NCBI GenBank assembly: GCA_013343275.1
Contig: CP046106.1
Span: 372,001-436,000, forward strand
DNA from: Candidatus Nanohaloarchaea archaeon
GTDB taxonomy: Archaea; Nanohalarchaeota; Nanosalinia; Nanosalinales; Nanosalinaceae
DNA length: 64,000 nt
Direction of reading: 5' to 3'
Shown: piece by piece, positions 43,997-51,994 of the stretch
Layout of the letters: the number at the start of each line of letters is the position of its first letter
How positions within the stretch are numbered: position 1 is the stretch's first letter
Notes under the pieces: model-generated
The model's database searches: none
What the model was told of the DNA's origin: nothing
What the model saw: only the letters and a program-made list of their open reading frames with translations
Position numbers and translations under genes: made by a program

Positions 43997-44446
43997 ATGA
44001 GACTTTCAAGTCCAGCATTCGAGGACGGCGAACACATGCCAGAGAAATATGGCAACACTACCGAGAACGTAAACCCTCCTCTAGAGATTAGAGACGTGCC
44101 TGAAGAGGCCGAGTCACTCGTCCTCATTATGGATGATCCTGACGCCAAAGAGCCAGCGGGAAAAATCTGGGAGCACTGGACGGTATGGAATATACCTACA
44201 AACAAATCGGAAATTCCGGAAGACTGGAATCCCAAAAAGGCAGTAGAGGGAATGACAGACTTTCGAGATACTGGTTATGGCGGCCCTAACCCTCCAGATG
44301 GAACCCACACATACAGGTTCCAGCTGTACGCAATCGATACAGAACTTGACCTTGATGAAGAAGCCGGCAAAGAAGAGGTGCTTGAGGCAGTAGAAGGTCA
44401 TGTAGTGGAGAAGACCTTGCTGCAGGGCAAGTTCGACCCTCTCTAA
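43997..44446 (+). CDS. YbhB/YbcL (Raf kinase inhibitor-like, PEBP) protein
   Basis: 149 residues. Family motifs: NVNPPLEIRDVPEEAESLVL, IMDDPDAKEPAG, HWTVWNIP, GYGGPNPPDGTHTYRFQLYA. These form the PEBP ligand pocket. Function in archaea is unknown. TATA-like TTTTTCCAATC upstream. Confidence 0.93.
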   Translation: MRLSSPAFEDGEHMPEKYGNTTENVNPPLEIRDVPEEAESLVLIMDDPDAKEPAGKIWEHWTVWNIPTNKSEIPEDWNPKKAVEGMTDFRDTGYGGPNPPDGTHTYRFQLYAIDTELDLDEEAGKEEVLEAVEGHVVEKTLLQGKFDPL

Positions 44447-44474
44447 TCTCCCGATTTTTCGGAGGGCGTGAAGG

Positions 44475-45134
44475 ATGGATTCTGTAACCAAGGAGCAGAT
44501 GCAGAGAATAGATGAGGAAGTACCGGAGAAATACAGTATAACAACTTCTCGGCTTATGGAGAACGCAGGCCTTCAGGTAGCAGAACTTGTTAGAGAGAAG
44601 GCCGAAGACAGAAAAATTTCCATCTACGCTGGTAAAGGCGACAACGGCGGTGACGCACTGGTATCTGCCCGAAGACTGCATAACTGGGGCTTTAAAGTGG
44701 AAGTTGTACTAGCGACCACGGAACTCGATGGGATCAGAGAAGAGGAACTGGAAATACTGGAGAACCTTGACATAGAGATAACGGCGAAAAGCTCCGACAG
44801 GAACTATCCTGTAGCACTGGAAGGATTAATAGGCTACAATTTGAACGGAAATCCAAGGCCTCCGTTCGACAGCATGATTCAGGAAATCAACAGCAACTAC
44901 GAGACGGTATTCAGTATCGACATTCCTACAGGCCTAGACGCAGAGACCGGGAAAAGTTTCGCCCCAGCTGTAAGGCCTGATCACACAGTTACACTGGCCG
45001 CAGCTTTCGACACCATGTCAGAGCAAAATTCAGGAGAGATCTGGGTTGCCGACATCGGAATACCTCCCGAGGCCTACAGAGAGTTTGACAAGGAAATAGT
45101 TTTCAAAGAGAAGTCGTTGATCAGGTTTAATTAG
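44475..45134 (+). CDS. nnrE: NAD(P)H-hydrate epimerase (YjeF N-domain)
   Basis: 219 residues. YjeF_N motifs: SRLMENAGLQVAELV, YAGKGDNGGDALVSARRL (phosphate-binding GxGNNGGD type) and SIDIPTGLDAETG (catalytic Asp). It interconverts R and S forms of damaged NAD(P)HX. The dehydratase domain usually fused in archaea is absent here, so it should be elsewhere. GGAGG lies 14 bases before the ATG. Confidence 0.9.
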   Translation: MDSVTKEQMQRIDEEVPEKYSITTSRLMENAGLQVAELVREKAEDRKISIYAGKGDNGGDALVSARRLHNWGFKVEVVLATTELDGIREEELEILENLDIEITAKSSDRNYPVALEGLIGYNLNGNPRPPFDSMIQEINSNYETVFSIDIPTGLDAETGKSFAPAVRPDHTVTLAAAFDTMSEQNSGEIWVADIGIPPEAYREFDKEIVFKEKSLIRFN

Positions 45135-45146
45135 ATGAAAATTTCA

Positions 45147-45190
45147 ATCCATGCATAGCATGGTTTCTTGCGTGTGAAACACGCGTAACC
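45147..45190 (-). repeat. tRNA-associated hairpin element, copy 2
   Basis: Sense to tRNA-Gly, about 120 bases after its 3' end. Read on the minus strand: TTACGC, GTGTTTCA, CACGCAA, GAAA, then hairpin CCATGC-TAT-GCATGG (45149-45163). Next to it lie hairpins GAATCAC-TCT-GTGATTC (45202-45218) and GCAAGTTAT-TCTC-ATAACTTGC (45224-45245). Confidence 0.7.
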
Positions 45191-45242
45191 GGTTTGCGGC
45201 CGAATCACAGAGTGATTCTTTGAGCAAGTTATGAGAATAACT

Positions 45243-45259
45243 TGCGGCATCCGGGACTT
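45243..45259 (-). repeat. 17-base copy of the tRNA-Gly 3' end
   Basis: TGCGGCATCCGGGACTT is identical to 45310-45326, the 3' end of tRNA-Gly including A73. The copies are 67 bases apart, same orientation. This could be an attachment-site scar or a broken second tRNA. Confidence 0.6.
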
Positions 45260-45309
45260 TCGAAAAAACAAGTTTTTCTTCTAAATCTCCGGAATCAGCA
45301 GCAAAGTGA

Positions 45310-45380
45310 TGCGGCATCCGGGACTTGAACCCGGGTCTCCACGTTGGCAACGTGACGTCGTACCACTGGACCAATGCCGC
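45310..45380 (-). tRNA. tRNA-Gly(GCC)
   Basis: Minus-strand cloverleaf: acceptor GCGGCAT/ATGCCGC with A73, anticodon stem CACG-region with loop TTGCCAA (anticodon GCC), T arm CCGGG/CCCGG with TTCAAGT. No intron. Confidence 0.93.
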
Positions 45381-45508
45381 ATATCATAGATGTGCTGTGT
45401 ATGGGAATTTGTGGGCTGGAAGTTTTAAGTGTATTAGCCGGCCGAAATTTCTGGAATTTTTCTACCTTGACCTAGGTATTTTGAACCTTGAGGGCCAATT
45501 CATGAAAC

Positions 45509-46432
45509 ATGGTAGAGGACAAAATTTACGATGTTATAGTGGTTGGTGGAGCCTCAGCAGCTCAGTCGGCAGCAATCTATGCTAAAAGAGCTGGCAGAAG
45601 CGTTCTCGTCATTGCAGACGAGTACGGAGGGCAGATAAACAATACTGATGTAGTGGAGAACTATCTAGGTTTTAAACATATTTCAGGGCCTGAGCTCGCG
45701 GATAAATATCTTGAACATATGCGAGATTACGATATAGATGAGGAAACAGGTTATAGAGTTACTGATATTCGGAGGCCTGACGAAGTTTTCGAGGTTGAAC
45801 GTGAGGACGGCGAAGAGTACAGAGGCAGATCTGTAGTTATTGCCACTGGCGGTCACCGCAGGAAACTCGGTGTTCCCGGCGAAGAGGAGTTCGCCAACAA
45901 AGGGGTAGGCTACTGTGCTGTCTGTGACGGACCTCTCTACCAGGGAGAAGAAGTAGCGGTTATCGGAGGAGGTTACGCTGGTACAGAGGCCGCAGATTAT
46001 CTTTCCGACATTGCAGAAAAAGTTTACGTTCTCAGCCGTTCAGGAGTGCTGAAGGGCGAGCAGATTACAATCGACAAGGTAGAGCAGGAGGACAATGTAG
46101 AGATTATCCGCGAGGCAGAGGCAGCCAAGTTCTACGGAGAAAACCTTCTGGAAGGCCTGAAGTACGAACAGGACAGCGAAATCAAGGACCTTGAGGTTAC
46201 CGGAGCTTTCATTGAGATTGGTACCGTACCGAACTCGGATATTACCGATCTCGTGGAGAAAGACGATTCCGGGCGAATCAAAGTTGATGAGGAGATGGAG
46301 ACCGGTGTTGAGGGCCTTTACGCAGCGGGGGACGTTAACGATGTAGGTGTGCAGCAGTTGCAGGTTTCCGCTGGCCAAGGGTGTCAGGCAGGTCTGAACG
46401 CCGCAGACTATGTTAAGCAGATGAAGGAGTAG
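45509..46432 (+). CDS. trxB: Thioredoxin reductase-like flavoprotein
   Basis: 307 residues. FAD motif VVGGASAAQSAAIYAKRAG, active site GYCAVCDGPLY (CAVC), NADPH-binding VIGGGYAGTEAADYL and final FAD motif GLYAAGDVNDVG. The family's usual GxGxxG becomes GGASAA at the first motif. Length is standard. It should reduce thioredoxin-type proteins with NADPH or another donor. Confidence 0.9.
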   Translation: MVEDKIYDVIVVGGASAAQSAAIYAKRAGRSVLVIADEYGGQINNTDVVENYLGFKHISGPELADKYLEHMRDYDIDEETGYRVTDIRRPDEVFEVEREDGEEYRGRSVVIATGGHRRKLGVPGEEEFANKGVGYCAVCDGPLYQGEEVAVIGGGYAGTEAADYLSDIAEKVYVLSRSGVLKGEQITIDKVEQEDNVEIIREAEAAKFYGENLLEGLKYEQDSEIKDLEVTGAFIEIGTVPNSDITDLVEKDDSGRIKVDEEMETGVEGLYAAGDVNDVGVQQLQVSAGQGCQAGLNAADYVKQMKE

Positions 46433-46468
46433 ATTCAAGTTATAATTTTAACCAGGTAAGAATTTGGT

Positions 46469-46720
46469 ATGCCACAGGAAACAGCAATGACAAAATGCGT
46501 GTTCTGCGGGAACAGCGCGACCACGAAGAATTCTGCAGGACAGCCTGTATGCAAGAATCACAAGGAGAAAGATCCTCGAGATGTGGCCTGTCCGGAATGC
46601 GGTATGCCTATGAAGATCAAGGAAGGCCGTTACGGGTACTTTTGGGGCTGTGAAGGCTACCCTCAGTGTCAGAAGACCTACCAGATAGAGGCCCTTGTAG
46701 ATGATGAGGAAGAGGAGTAA
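46469..46720 (+). CDS. Zinc-ribbon protein with topoisomerase-type zinc finger
   Basis: 83 residues. N-terminal Cys pair CVFCGNSATTK with CKNHKE, then the topoisomerase I C-terminal finger pattern CPECGMPMKIKEGRYGYFWG followed by CEGYPQCQKTY. An acidic tail ends it. Small stand-alone proteins of this type may bind single-stranded DNA or RNA. ATG 46487 is a possible second start. Confidence 0.82.
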   Translation: MPQETAMTKCVFCGNSATTKNSAGQPVCKNHKEKDPRDVACPECGMPMKIKEGRYGYFWGCEGYPQCQKTYQIEALVDDEEEE

Positions 46721-46723
46721 AAA

Positions 46724-47164
46724 TTATTCTATAGTGAGATCGTTAGGCTCGTAAGTTCCTATCCTGATGTTCTGGTACTTCTCATCAAGCCTGTTTGCGA
46801 TCTCAATATCAAGATCTCTTTGAGGTTCATCTCTAGGCCCTTCTCTGTTCTCAACCATGATCCTCTGTACATGATCCAGAGGAAGTTCATCCCTCATAAT
46901 TACATCGTAACACGAATCTGAATCCTCAACTACCTTGACATTCGCAGGATCAATCTCTAGGTAACCTCCTCCCCACGCATAGGCCTTAGCGCACTCTCTG
47001 CTGTCAGTCGCCCAGATTGCCTGATCTTTATCATAGACTTCTCTTTCAACATCCATCTCGGTGAAGACATCTTCCTCATCAATCGGATGGCCCTGTATAA
47101 AACCAGTCTCAGCAATATCCAGCAGACCTTCCTCGCCTCTTCCATGATAAAGTTTGTGAGTCAT
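46724..47164 (-). CDS. Possible ADP-ribosyltransferase-fold protein
   Basis: 146 residues. LYHGRGEEGLLDIAETGFI near the start and AIWATDSRECAKAYAWGGG in the middle follow the order of the ART-fold core (His-containing first strand, then Ser/Thr and Ala-Tyr helix). Near the end, HVQRIMVENREGPR might carry the Glu. The match is by pattern only, with no family named. Acidic composition. Convergent with the zinc-ribbon gene, four bases apart. Confidence 0.5.
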   Translation of the reverse strand: MTHKLYHGRGEEGLLDIAETGFIQGHPIDEEDVFTEMDVEREVYDKDQAIWATDSRECAKAYAWGGGYLEIDPANVKVVEDSDSCYDVIMRDELPLDHVQRIMVENREGPRDEPQRDLDIEIANRLDEKYQNIRIGTYEPNDLTIE

Positions 47165-47250
47165 GAAAAACCTTCACGTGTAGAAATCTTTTATTGTTTT
47201 TCAGTGACAAAAACACAATTAGATATGTTTATCTCCCAAAAATAACTTAA

Positions 47251-47383
47251 GAGCCTGTAGCTCAGCGGGACAGAGCATTCGGTTCCTAGGAACTTCTGTA
47301 AGTTCCATCAACAGGAACCATGCAATGCATGGATCTAGTTCGGAAATACCGAGAGGTCGAGGGTTCAAATCCCTCCAGGCCTG
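47251..47383 (+). tRNA. tRNA-Arg(CCT) with a 59-base intron
   Basis: Acceptor GAGCCTG/CAGGCCT then G73; pairs 1-72 G-T and 2-71 A-C are non-standard. D stem GCTC/GAGC. Anticodon stem TTCGG/CCGAG with loop TTCCTA...A (anticodon CCT). Intron 47289-47347, bounded by helix GAAC/GTTC that fits a bulge-helix-bulge. T arm GAGGG/CCCTC with TTCAAAT. Confidence 0.85.
47318..47332 (+). repeat. tRNA-associated hairpin, copy 4 (hairpin only)
   Basis: CCATGC-AAT-GCATGG inside the tRNA-Arg(CCT) intron, preceded by CAACAGGAA as copies 1 and 2 are preceded by CAACAAA and CAAGAAA. Sense to the tRNA. Confidence 0.6.
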
Positions 47384-47405
47384 TAAAATAAAGTGATATA
47401 GGAAA

Positions 47406-47993
47406 ATGATGGGAGTTACACATGCATTGATGGGAGGCCTTCTTGGGGCCTCCAGCGCAGTTTTCACGCTAGAGTACTTTCTGGCAGCAGTAATTGCAGG
47501 TTATCTTGGAGGCCTCTTCCCTGATCTCGATCTGGCGTTCAATCACCGCCAGACACTGCACTTCCCGGTAGGATACACAGTACTATCTGTTGCAGCAGTT
47601 GCCACAGCAGTTTTCACAGCGGAGAAAGGTCTTATTATTCTCTCGTACTTTATCCTGTCAGCTGCAGTGCATTCCTGGATTGATATACTGGGTGGAGGGC
47701 TGGAGGAAAAGCCGTGGGAAGGTACTACGGATAAAGGAGTTTACTCTCACAGCTTGGATCGGTGGTTCCCTCCTCTCCAGGTAATCCGGTATGATGGGGC
47801 GCCTGAGGACTTTCTACTTACTCTAGGCCTAGGTACTGCACTATTCCCTCTACTGGCTGGTTACCCTGTAGCTCAGAAAATTGTTGTAGCCAGCATCGCA
47901 GTCGGAGGCCTGTATTCACTGGTCAGGAAGAAGCTCCTCGATGTCAGGGACTTTCTTCTCAAGGCGTTCAACAGCCTGATCGACGAGTCCTGA
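47406..47993 (+). CDS. Membrane-bound metal-dependent hydrolase (YdjM/DUF457)
   Basis: 195 residues, four or so spans. MGVTHALMGGLLGAS (His), GGLFPDLDLAF (Asp pair), RQTLHFPVGY (His) and HSWIDIL (His, Asp) are the family's metal ligands. Close relatives hydrolyse phospholipid-like substrates, though function is not firmly known. Overlaps the convergent YjdF-like gene by 78 bases. Confidence 0.88.
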   Translation: MMGVTHALMGGLLGASSAVFTLEYFLAAVIAGYLGGLFPDLDLAFNHRQTLHFPVGYTVLSVAAVATAVFTAEKGLIILSYFILSAAVHSWIDILGGGLEEKPWEGTTDKGVYSHSLDRWFPPLQVIRYDGAPEDFLLTLGLGTALFPLLAGYPVAQKIVVASIAVGGLYSLVRKKLLDVRDFLLKAFNSLIDES

Positions 47994-48578
47994 GAGATAC
48001 GCCTCTCCAAAGAAAGCAACTAGCAGTGCTCCTGCCGAGTCAAAAAGCAGGTCCTTCATTGTATCTTCCAGGCCGTACTGTGTCAGAATCTTCGTACCTG
48101 TAACCTGTCCAAGTAGGCCAGTCATGAACTCGATAACCTCCCATACAACACCGAAGGCCATGACAAAGGCCACGAGGAACACCGGCATAAGTTTTGAAGG
48201 GAAGTGAATCTCCTCTGAGTGCTGGTCGAGCGCTCTCACAGCGATGTATCCTGAGGCCGCTACAATCGATGAGGAAAGTGCATGCGTCATATGATCCCAC
48301 CACCAGATATTCCTGTAGGGGCCTAATGCTCCGAAACTGTGAAGGAATACTGCAAGAGTAATCCACAGCGCCAGCGCTGGGTCAAGAACAATATCGAGGT
48401 CTCTCTCCAGGTAAGACGGTGCGAAAGTTACAGCCAGCGAAATCAATGCATTGATGGTTATACTGAAAACTCCTTCAACAATCCCTATACCTGCAATTGC
48501 CACCAGCAAGGCCTGTAGTACTCTGGTTAACTGCGACTGCTTCCTGGAGTTAAGACCTAATCTCCTGAGTATCCTCAC
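47916..48578 (-). CDS. YjdF/DUF2238-like membrane protein
   Basis: 220 residues, about five to six spans. Motifs: WWWDHMTHALSSSIVA and FGVVWEVIEFMTGLLG, then DTMKDLLFDSAGALLVAFF, matching the DUF2238 family seen in haloarchaea. Charged His/Asp within spans suggest ion or metal handling. The start overlaps the preceding gene's end by 29 bases. Confidence 0.82.
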   Translation of the reverse strand: MRILRRLGLNSRKQSQLTRVLQALLVAIAGIGIVEGVFSITINALISLAVTFAPSYLERDLDIVLDPALALWITLAVFLHSFGALGPYRNIWWWDHMTHALSSSIVAASGYIAVRALDQHSEEIHFPSKLMPVFLVAFVMAFGVVWEVIEFMTGLLGQVTGTKILTQYGLEDTMKDLLFDSAGALLVAFFGEAYLSGLVDQAVERLEKKVPDIEELLPDQ

Positions 48579-49155
48579 TGTATTTCACCTCTCTTATATC
48601 ATCCGCTCTCCTCTTGAAGTAGTAGTGGAAAAGCAGGCCGAAAACCGCTCCAATCGCTGTGGCTGCCGTGAATTCCCACATAAGGTGCTCTTCCGAGGTT
48701 ATCAGGGTAGTTCCAAGATAGATGTCCGAAAGCCAGCGAACCAAAGCCCAGAAACCCGCCATCGCCACAGTTACTATAGCGGTCAGAAAGACTGCGAAGA
48801 ATGAGCTAGTCCTGAGAGACGTGAATTCATCCATCTCTACAACTACAAGCAACGAGGTAACGGCGACCGAAGCATAGCTGACAGCCATACCGCTGAAAAG
48901 CGAAAAACCAAACGACTTATGGACGAAAGGAAGTGATACCAGGAAAAGCAGCTCCCATGGCGCAGCAACAGTATCTCTGTATACCAACGATGGAACTACC
49001 GACATAAAGAATACGAAAGCCGATAATATCAGCCATGCAAAGGCCTCTGACAGGAAAGCGTCAACAGCAGTTCCGAGAAATACGAGAGACAGGAGCATTG
49101 AAAACAGGAAGTTCCTCTTTTTCCTCTCGTAGACAAAATCAGAGCCGAGGCCCAT
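48550..49155 (-). CDS. Membrane protein, partner of the YjdF-like protein
   Basis: 201 residues with about six spans (FSMLLSLVFLGTAVDAFLSE, TAATAIGAVFGLLFHYYF). Acidic tail (EDTQEIRS) overlaps the start of the next gene, so they are likely translated together. TATA-like TCTTAAATAAGC upstream of ATG 49155. No named family. Confidence 0.68.
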   Translation of the reverse strand: MGLGSDFVYERKKRNFLFSMLLSLVFLGTAVDAFLSEAFAWLILSAFVFFMSVVPSLVYRDTVAAPWELLFLVSLPFVHKSFGFSLFSGMAVSYASVAVTSLLVVVEMDEFTSLRTSSFFAVFLTAIVTVAMAGFWALVRWLSDIYLGTTLITSEEHLMWEFTAATAIGAVFGLLFHYYFKRRADDIREVKYSEDTQEIRS

Positions 49156-49215
49156 ACTCTTCGTTGGTCGAAGAGCTTATTTAAGAATTCTACAAGAATC
49201 AGGTTATACACGGAA

Positions 49216-49290
49216 GGGCCCGTAGCTCAGCTTGGACAGAGCGAGCGGCTTCGGACCGCTAGGTCTAGGGTTCAAATCCCTACGGGCTCG
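49216..49290 (+). tRNA. tRNA-Arg(TCG)
   Basis: Acceptor GGGCCCG/CGGGCTC then G73, D stem GCTC/GAGC, anticodon stem AGCGG/CCGCT with loop CTTCGGA (anticodon TCG), T arm TAGGG/CCCTA. No intron. Confidence 0.94.
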
Positions 49291-49296
49291 AACTCA

Positions 49297-49340
49297 TTAC
49301 GCTGAGATTCGCACGCAATAAGCCATAAAGTATGGCTTCC
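49297..49340 (+). repeat. tRNA-associated hairpin element, copy 3
   Basis: TTACGCTGAGATTCGCACGC, AATAA, then hairpin GCCATA-AAG-TATGGC (49322-49336). Starts seven bases after tRNA-Arg(TCG) and lies before tRNA-Leu. The hairpin arms differ from copies 1 and 2 but stay paired. Confidence 0.65.
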
Positions 49341-49371
49341 AAAAGAACTTTCTCTTAGTCATCTACTATGT

Positions 49372-49509
49372 GCGGAGGTTGCCGAGTGGTCAAAGGCGCA
49401 GCGTTCAGGACACCGTCTCGTTCAACGTGACGGTTTGAGAAGGCTTCTGCCTTCGACGGGAAATGCGCTGTCCCTTAGGGGTTCGCAAGTTCGAATCTTG
49501 CCCTCCGCA
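49372..49509 (+). tRNA. tRNA-Leu(CAG) with a 55-base intron
   Basis: Acceptor GCGGAGG/CCTCCGC with A73. Anticodon stem CAGCG/CGCTG, loop TTCAGG...G (anticodon CAG), intron 49410-49464 closed by CCGTC/GACGG. Long variable arm TCCCTTAGGGG marks the Leu class. T arm GCAAG/CTTGC. The intron also holds hairpin GAAGGC-TTCT-GCCTTC. Confidence 0.9.
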
Positions 49510-49518
49510 AAATCCTGC

Positions 49519-49911
49519 TTATACAATTTTGTCTGAGAATTCGAAGTGGGCTATAAAGTAGCCTAGAAGAAGTGTGGCGGCTCCTAATGTCGATTGGATG
49601 AAGTTCTGATTGCTTACTCCTTGAGCTCCATATATCATTCCAACTGAGAAAAGGGCTGCTGAGAGAGCCAGATACAGCCAGTTCCTCTCATCTTCGGGCA
49701 GAACCTTATTATCTTGACGTGGGTCGATGAAGACTCCTGCTTCCACACGATGGATAACTAGATAAGAACTCCAGGCCAGCCCGGACAACATTATAGACTC
49801 CAGCAAGGCAGCCTCCTGTGCTTTAAGGAAAAGCCGGGCAAGACTCCCTGACAGAACAGCAAAGCCTGCAGATATAACCAATAACCGTCTCCAATCATAA
49901 CGTAGATTCAT
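49519..49911 (-). CDS. Small membrane protein
   Basis: 130 residues with four spans. The loop between spans two and three is acidic (DPRQDNKVLPEDERNW). Follows a similar-sized membrane protein by three bases, so the pair is probably an operon. No family recognised. Confidence 0.62.
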   Translation of the reverse strand: MNLRYDWRRLLVISAGFAVLSGSLARLFLKAQEAALLESIMLSGLAWSSYLVIHRVEAGVFIDPRQDNKVLPEDERNWLYLALSAALFSVGMIYGAQGVSNQNFIQSTLGAATLLLGYFIAHFEFSDKIV

Positions 49912-49914
49912 TTT

Positions 49915-50325
49915 TCACACCAGTGTATTATTTACCGCCCAGTGACCTATCATGTATCCTGCACCCATTGAGACTGCCGATGTGGCGGCTAGTAAGGGAT
50001 TCATCTGAAGTATCGATTCGGTCAAGGTCAAGAAGCCTAGAGCCATTAAAGCACTGCCTCCAGCAAAGGAGACCAGATCTATCCTGCTATAATTTTTGAT
50101 ACGGAAGAAATACTCTTTGAATATATTTTTCGAGGCCCTACCATTGTGAAGTCCTATCTGCGCAATTTTATAGCCCGAAACAAACCCTACTAGTGAAATA
50201 TATACCTGGAAAAAGCCTCCGTTAAAACCTGATACAAGGCCATACCCGGAACTCACAACTATCAACCCAGAGCCTATAAGCATCCAGTACAGCTTGTAAA
50301 AGTCCTTCTTAGACCATACCCTCAT
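49915..50325 (-). CDS. Small membrane protein
   Basis: 136 residues with four spans (LIGSGLIVVSSGYGLVSGF; ALMALGFLTLTESILQ; SAVSMGAGYMIGHWAV). Basic loop (RASKNIFKEYFFRIKNYSR) in the middle. Shares layout with the next gene, as if from a duplication, though residues differ. Family unknown. Confidence 0.62.
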   Translation of the reverse strand: MRVWSKKDFYKLYWMLIGSGLIVVSSGYGLVSGFNGGFFQVYISLVGFVSGYKIAQIGLHNGRASKNIFKEYFFRIKNYSRIDLVSFAGGSALMALGFLTLTESILQMNPLLAATSAVSMGAGYMIGHWAVNNTLV

Positions 50326-50397
50326 CTACAGAATAGAACTCCAGTTAATCGCTTAAAAATCTATCTAGAAGAAATAGACGAAGATCCCAGAGAGGAT

Positions 50398-51804
50398 TTA
50401 TTCCTCCAGGATGCTGTCAACCGTCCTGATCTGCATCATGTTGGTGGTACCTGTTACGTTAGTAGGTATTCCAGCGCTGAGAACAAGCTCATCATCCCCC
50501 TCCGCAAGGCCTAGAGTCTTCATTCTCCGGGCCGATGCCTGCAGCATTCCTTCAACGTCTTCCGGGAACTCCTCGTAGTAAGGCTGGACTCCCCAGGCCA
50601 GCTGGAGCTGTCGCTCAACTATTTCCGAGTCGGTGAATGCGATGATCGGGTTTTCGGGACGGTACTTCGAGATATTTCTGGCTGTCGATCCGGAAGATGT
50701 GTGGGCCACGATGTACTCTGCATTGGAGTCTCTGCCAGCCTGCCATACGTTCTTGCAGATAATTTCTCTGGTTGTTTCAGGAGGCTGTTTAACGGTGTGA
50801 TGAGTTATATCGTTGAGAGAGCTTTCTGCCTGCTCCACTACGTCAGCCATGAACTCTACAGTCTTGACAGGATACTCCCCGATAGCTGTCTCTCCTGAAA
50901 GCATTACAGCATCAGTACCGTCAAGAACTGCGTTTGCAACATCTGATATTTCTGCACGGGTAGCAGTAGGATTCTCTGTCATCGATTCCAGCATCTGTGT
51001 AGCAGTGATAACAGGTTTACCTGCCTTGTTGCATTTCTCGATCATCTCCTTCTGCATCATAGGGAGCTCTGCTGCTGGGAGTTCGACACCTAGATCTCCT
51101 CTGGCAACCATTATCGCATCCGAGGCCTCCAGTATCTCATCGAAGTTCTCAACCGCTTTCTTGTGCTCGATCTTCGAGATAATATGCATTTCAGAGCCAT
51201 GTTCATCAAGAATTTCTCTGACCTCCTCTACATCGGAGGCCTGTTTCACGAAGCTGAGGGAGACAAAGTCGTATCCTTTCTCCGCAGCAAACTCTATATC
51301 TTCAACATCTTTCTGTGTAGGGGCTTGAAGGCCTATATCCTTTCCTGGAACATTTACTGCTTTACGAGATGATACTTCGCCACCATAGACTACTGTACAT
51401 TCCGCTGTGTCATCTACTTTCTCAACTTCCAGCTCGATCTTCCCATCGTCAATCCTTACCTCGTCGCCGGCCTCAATATGGTTGATGAACTCACTGTAGT
51501 TAACCGAAATTTCCTCCTTATCGCCTCTTACATCTTCAGTTGTGAGTTTTACTTCGTGTCCAGTCTCAAGCTCTGTACCTTCTTCTACCTCGCCAAGCCT
51601 GATCTCAGGGCCCTTAGTATCTATCATTACAGCTGTCTTCTCCGATACATCGCGGATTCTGTCGTATATTTTTCCATGCTGTTCGTGGTCGACATGAGAG
51701 AAGTTCTGGCGTACAACATCAACCCCAGAATCTATTATTTCTTCAAGTTTCTGTTTTGTATCGGTTGCTGGTCCGATCGTTGATACAATTTTAGTATTCT
51801 TCAT
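50398..51804 (-). CDS. pyk: Pyruvate kinase
   Basis: 468 residues. Starts KIVSTIGPATDTKQ, has the active-site motifs MIDTKGPEIRLG, ISKIEHKKAVENFDEIL (catalytic Lys), IMVARGDLGVELP and TATQMLESM, and a C-terminal domain ending MMQIRTVDSILEE. Makes ATP and pyruvate from PEP and ADP. Glycolysis is expected to be central in a fermentative nanohaloarchaeon. Confidence 0.95.
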   Translation of the reverse strand: MKNTKIVSTIGPATDTKQKLEEIIDSGVDVVRQNFSHVDHEQHGKIYDRIRDVSEKTAVMIDTKGPEIRLGEVEEGTELETGHEVKLTTEDVRGDKEEISVNYSEFINHIEAGDEVRIDDGKIELEVEKVDDTAECTVVYGGEVSSRKAVNVPGKDIGLQAPTQKDVEDIEFAAEKGYDFVSLSFVKQASDVEEVREILDEHGSEMHIISKIEHKKAVENFDEILEASDAIMVARGDLGVELPAAELPMMQKEMIEKCNKAGKPVITATQMLESMTENPTATRAEISDVANAVLDGTDAVMLSGETAIGEYPVKTVEFMADVVEQAESSLNDITHHTVKQPPETTREIICKNVWQAGRDSNAEYIVAHTSSGSTARNISKYRPENPIIAFTDSEIVERQLQLAWGVQPYYEEFPEDVEGMLQASARRMKTLGLAEGDDELVLSAGIPTNVTGTTNMMQIRTVDSILEE

Positions 51805-51994
51805 AACCTTATCCAGTTGTGAACCGAAGAGTTAAAAGGAGAACGCTGTAGCGAGGCTTTCACAAGGTTTTTCTATTCTCCGGACTCAGCTAATTTGATT
51901 TATAAAGATAAGACTGTTATTCTTGGGTGTGCGAATGCGGCCTGTGAAAATTCTCAAGGATTTTCTGGCCCGGGTTCGCGGTTGGGTGATATCT

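Noticed and set aside
45144-45374. Minus-strand 76-residue open frame across tRNA-Gly
   Set aside because: It reads through the tRNA gene and its hairpin-rich flank; Cys/Arg/Ser-rich and not acidic, so not a protein gene.
4443-49340. CRISPR array
   Set aside because: The repeated hairpins are four scattered copies beside tRNAs, without regular spacers; no array and no cas genes were seen anywhere in the window.
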